Assembly (NCBI GenBank): GCA_019239975.1
Contig: JAFAZE010000167.1
Location: 1-64,000 of the forward strand
Length of the DNA stretch: 64,000 nucleotides
From: Streptosporangiaceae bacterium
GTDB lineage: Bacteria; Actinomycetota; Actinomycetes; Streptosporangiales; Streptosporangiaceae
Direction of reading: 5' to 3'
Shown: piece by piece, positions 61,531 to 64,000 of the stretch
Layout of the letters: every line of letters begins with the position of its first letter
Position numbering within the stretch: position 1 is the stretch's first letter
Made by a program: the position numbers and the translations under genes
The notes under the pieces: model-generated
What the model was told of the DNA's origin: nothing
What the model saw: the letters and a program-made list of their open reading frames with translations, nothing else
Databases searched by the model: none

Positions 61531-62856
61531 TCACGGCCGGCGTACGCGTGGTCCGGCGTGCGCGCGGGACGCGCCGCGCCGCCGGGTGTGTGAATTGTCC
61601 CCATTCGTCCGGTTCCTGCAGCCGTCAGCGCTGCGGCCGCGCTTCCTGTTATCCGGGCAAAAGGGGCGGCCGCCATGATCCCGGAATCCGCGGGCCGAAT
61701 ACGGCACCTTTGTTTCCGCGATCACGGGGTGTGGTGCTGATGTGGCGGAGGGGGCGGGCGCCGGCCGCTGCTTGCGAGGCTGGCGTTGCTGTCGCGGCTG
61801 ATGTTGCTGTGGTGAGAGCGGCCGGGCCGCCCGGCGGTCACCCAGCCCGGGGCAACGGCGCCCGGCGGGCGCCGCAGCCGCACCGCAGCCCGTTACGTCC
61901 CAGAGCCGCGCGCCGCGGCCCGTCACGTCCCAGAGCCGCGCGCCGCGGCCCGTTACGTCCCAGAGCCGCGCGCCGCAGCCCGTCACGTCCCAGTTTCGCG
62001 CCAGACCCCGGAAAGTGAGCCGCGATCGCGGCTCACTCCGCGCTACCCCGCAACCAGCGGCGGCGACCACCGCACAATCGCGCGATAACGCGACGTTGAG
62101 GCCGAAGGCGGCGAACATGATGTCCGCGATCCGGTCCGCCATCTCGTCCTCGGGCAGCCGGACCTCGGCGCTGATGAGGTAATTCACCCTCTCCAGCATC
62201 ATCAGGCAGGCCATCGCGGTCAGCTCCGCGTGCTCCTGGTGCCGCCCGGCGCTTTGGGCTGCCGCGGTCATCCCCGTCGTCATGGCTTCGGCGATGCTGA
62301 AGAACAGCCGCAGGGCGTCACCGTAAACTTCCTCGGGCACGAGGTCGGCCGAGCTGAGGACACGGAGCACGGTGCCGTGCGCGGCGTAGGCGGCGAAGAA
62401 CTTCCGCACCCACTGACGCAGCATGACGAGGCTGGCCTCGTCGTTCGTGACGACCGGGAAGTCGCCGGCGACGATCTCCATGTCGTGCAGCGCGTCCCGC
62501 AGGAGCGCCTTGAACAGGTCCTCCTTGTTCGAGAAATACAGATAGAACGTGCCGTGCGAGATGCCCGCCCGGCGCACCACGTCATCGACGCGGACGCCTT
62601 GAAAGCCCCGGTCTTCGAACTCGATCATGCCGGCCTCGAGAAGCTTGCGCACGGTCTCGCGGCCCTGCGCCCGCAGTTCGCGGTCCTGGGCCGGGACGCC
62701 GCCGCCGAGCGACGGGCGCGCCTGCGGTTTTCGCGCCGGGCGCCCCGTCCCGCGTCGCTGGCTGGCGGCGCGCGGCGCGGCGGGCTGCCGAGAAGCGTGT
62801 CCCCGGCCCGCGCCGGAGCCGCCGGGCACGCGACTCTGGTCTGCCTCCTGGGTCAT
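61531..62856 (-). CDS. TetR-family regulator with long repeat-bearing C-terminal extension
   Basis: The regulator begins at ATG 62856 (MTQEADQSRVPGGSGAG), has a basic Pro/Arg leader of about 60 residues, then the TetR HTH: LLEAGMIEFEDRGFQGVRVD, DVVRRAGISHGTFYLYFSNK, EDLFKALLRDALHDMEIVAG, and an all-helical ligand domain ending near FGLNVALSRDCAVV (about 62080). Normal TetR proteins stop there. Here the frame continues about 180 codons through palindromes and 30-base repeats (RGARLWDVTG repeated) to 61531. The tail is unlike any domain I know and may be absent from the functional protein, for instance if a stop was lost by an indel. The ligand is unknown. Confidence 0.8.
   Translation of the reverse strand: MTQEADQSRVPGGSGAGRGHASRQPAAPRAASQRRGTGRPARKPQARPSLGGGVPAQDRELRAQGRETVRKLLEAGMIEFEDRGFQGVRVDDVVRRAGISHGTFYLYFSNKEDLFKALLRDALHDMEIVAGDFPVVTNDEASLVMLRQWVRKFFAAYAAHGTVLRVLSSADLVPEEVYGDALRLFFSIAEAMTTGMTAAAQSAGRHQEHAELTAMACLMMLERVNYLISAEVRLPEDEMADRIADIMFAAFGLNVALSRDCAVVAAAGCGVARSEPRSRLTFRGLARNWDVTGCGARLWDVTGRGARLWDVTGRGARLWDVTGCGAAAAPAGRRCPGLGDRRAARPLSPQQHQPRQQRQPRKQRPAPAPSATSAPHPVIAETKVPYSARGFRDHGGRPFCPDNRKRGRSADGCRNRTNGDNSHTRRRGASRAHAGPRVRRP
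61888..61993. repeat. 30-base tandem repeats in the TetR tail
   Basis: Three full units (61888, 61918, 61948) and a partial fourth of GCCCGTTACGTCCCAGAGCC plus GCGCGCCGCG. They differ mainly by T/C at one position and encode RGARLWDVTG on the minus strand. Confidence 0.92.
62014..62037. repeat. Perfect 24-base palindrome
   Basis: AGTGAGCCGCGATCGCG followed by GCTCACT is fully self-complementary over 24 bases. It lies just downstream of the end of the recognisable TetR fold. It could be a regulator site or, as RNA, a terminator hairpin with a minimal loop. Confidence 0.75.
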
Positions 62857-63083
62857 AGTCAGAGAGTAGCCGTAGCCGCGTGCGTTGCAGCGCATACGGG
62901 CATAGCCGCGCCGCGGGCGCCGTTGATGGCGTCCCTCTCTTCCGGCCCCGGGCCCAGCACCAAGGTCTGGCTCACGCAGAGCGGTTCCGCGCCGCCCCAA
63001 CCCTAAGCGGTCAGGCCGCGTGCCCCGTTCCGCGCCGCCAGGTCTTTGTTCGGGGCCGCTGCCGCCTATACAGTTGGAGAACT

Positions 63084-64000
63084 GTGGGCCACGTGACGTT
63101 GCGCAGAACCTCAATTGCCGCGCTGATAACGGCCTGCGTGGCCGCGGCGGGCTGTGCCGTCGCGTTCACCGGGGGAACGTCCAGCCAGCCGGCCGGCACC
63201 CAGTCGTCGCTGATCAGCCTGCCGGCCATCGTGCCGGCGGTCAGCGGTGGGCAGCCGTTCGGCGACGGGGCCGCGGCCCCGTCGGCAACCCGGCACTCCT
63301 CCGTGCCCGCGCCGGCCGCCATGCCCCGCCAGCTCATCGTTCCCGATCTGGTCGCGGCCGTTCCCGGCGGGCTGACGCAGCGCCAGATCGCCGGGATACG
63401 CCGTCTGGCCGGCGTCAGGGCGGTGCTGCCCATCGATGGCGGCCAGATCAGGATCAACGGGAAGCCCGCCGAGGTGCTCGGCGCGGCGGCGGGCGCGCTC
63501 CGTTCCTGGACGCCGCCCGAGACAGCCGGCAGCGATGCGGTCTGGGCCGCCTTCGGCCGCGGTGACCTGGTGACGAGCAGCGCGGCCGTCCGCAGCCTCG
63601 GCCTGCGGCGCGGCCATGCCTACCCGGTCACCGCCGCCGTCCAGGCGCAGGTCCCGTTCGGCGTGTCCGCCCTGCTCGGCGTGCCGGGAGTCGACGCGGT
63701 GGTGGACGCGCAGCGGGCCACCCAGCTCGGGCTCGTGAAGAACGTCGCCGTGCTGATCAACGCGCCGGGCGACCAGCTGACCACGCTCACGTCGCGGGTC
63801 CGCTCCGTCCTTCGCGGCCGCGGTCAGGTGGTGCGGCTCGTCCCCGTGAACGTCACGACCAACCTGCCCGTGCAAACCCCGGCCCAGGTGCCCACCGGAG
63901 TGCCCGGGAACTACCTGCAGCTCTACCAGGAGTCCGCGGCCCAGTACTGCCCCGGCCTGTCCTGGACGGTGCTCGCCGCCATCGGCGAGATCGAGAGCGG
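63084..64000 (+). CDS. Probable secreted lytic transglycosylase (SLT-like), N-terminal part cut by window edge
   Basis: The frame is open from GTG 63084 (GGAG upstream; GTG 63093 also possible) to the right edge, 305 codons without a stop. The N-terminus has a signal sequence, LRRTSIAALITACVAAAGCA, where Cys may be a lipobox with a poor -3 residue. A Pro/Ala/Ser-rich linker follows, then an ordered region (GGLTQRQIAGIRRLAGVRAV, VWAAFGRGDLVTSSAAVRSL, VLINAPGDQLTTLTSRVRSV) of unknown fold. At the edge, YLQLYQESAAQYCPGLSWTV with LAAIGEIES looks like the start of a transglycosylase SLT domain, with the catalytic Glu in EIES. Confidence 0.8.
   Translation, partial: MGHVTLRRTSIAALITACVAAAGCAVAFTGGTSSQPAGTQSSLISLPAIVPAVSGGQPFGDGAAAPSATRHSSVPAPAAMPRQLIVPDLVAAVPGGLTQRQIAGIRRLAGVRAVLPIDGGQIRINGKPAEVLGAAAGALRSWTPPETAGSDAVWAAFGRGDLVTSSAAVRSLGLRRGHAYPVTAAVQAQVPFGVSALLGVPGVDAVVDAQRATQLGLVKNVAVLINAPGDQLTTLTSRVRSVLRGRGQVVRLVPVNVTTNLPVQTPAQVPTGVPGNYLQLYQESAAQYCPGLSWTVLAAIGEIES

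Overview
The window is high-GC DNA with frequent GTG and TTG starts, short intergenic gaps, 4-base start/stop overlaps and strong G/C preference at codon third positions. This indicates an Actinomycetota chromosome, probably a soil or filamentous lineage. Supporting families include CGNR regulators, S-adenosyl methyltransferases, deazaflavin-dependent oxidoreductases, GuaB1, a DUF222 protein and an oxygenase MpaB. No phage genes, transposases or plasmid replication genes were seen. The two end genes, a DUF222 protein at the left and a probable lytic transglycosylase at the right, are cut by the window edges.

Layout: 1-7.0 kb holds housekeeping and regulatory genes (DUF222, RecQ, EamA exporter, CGNR regulator, AarF-like kinase coupled to an MpaB-type oxygenase). 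7.4-17.2 kb is one very large secreted RHS/YD-repeat polymorphic toxin (ricin lectin, FN3, IPT, beta-sandwich repeats, RHS core, Hint, short unrecognised toxin tip) followed by an overlapping candidate immunity gene. The toxin reading frame is broken twice, by shifts that compensate. 17.4-26.6 kb has small accessory genes (Nudix, SnoaL-like, HxlR/YceI pair, methyltransferases, HdeD, NagA, a homing-type endonuclease beside tRNA-Pro(GGG), a minimal GT51 transglycosylase). 26.6-32.4 kb has a GtrA protein, a DrrA-type ABC exporter with two permeases, and a DUF2079 membrane protein. 32.4-43.1 kb is acyl-CoA and aromatic-acid metabolism: an amidohydrolase, a benzoate-CoA-ligase-like gene broken by an in-frame TGA, three acyl-CoA dehydrogenases with an SDR, a cyclase-like protein and another SDR. 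43.3-53.8 kb is a coherent minus-strand beta-glucoside/oligosaccharide operon: LacI regulator, two permeases, two ATPases, binding protein, GH3 glycosidase, with two palindromic operators 42 bp apart. 54.2-64 kb has an ammonium transporter with a GlnR-like box, a cyclase plus ThDP-enzyme pair, an alpha/beta hydrolase, GuaB1, a TetR regulator with a repeat tail, and the partial transglycosylase.

The most striking overall feature is the density of short tandem repeats. Most have periods divisible by three (15, 18, 27, 30, 36 bases), so they appear as in-frame peptide repeats inside otherwise conserved enzymes (ThDP enzyme, acyl-CoA dehydrogenase, GH3, DUF2079, EamA, ABC ATPase, TetR tail) as well as between genes. 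A 59-base nested-hairpin element also occurs twice, 28 kb apart. The RHS toxin/immunity tip and the repeat-expansion phenomenon are the best candidates for undescribed biology.
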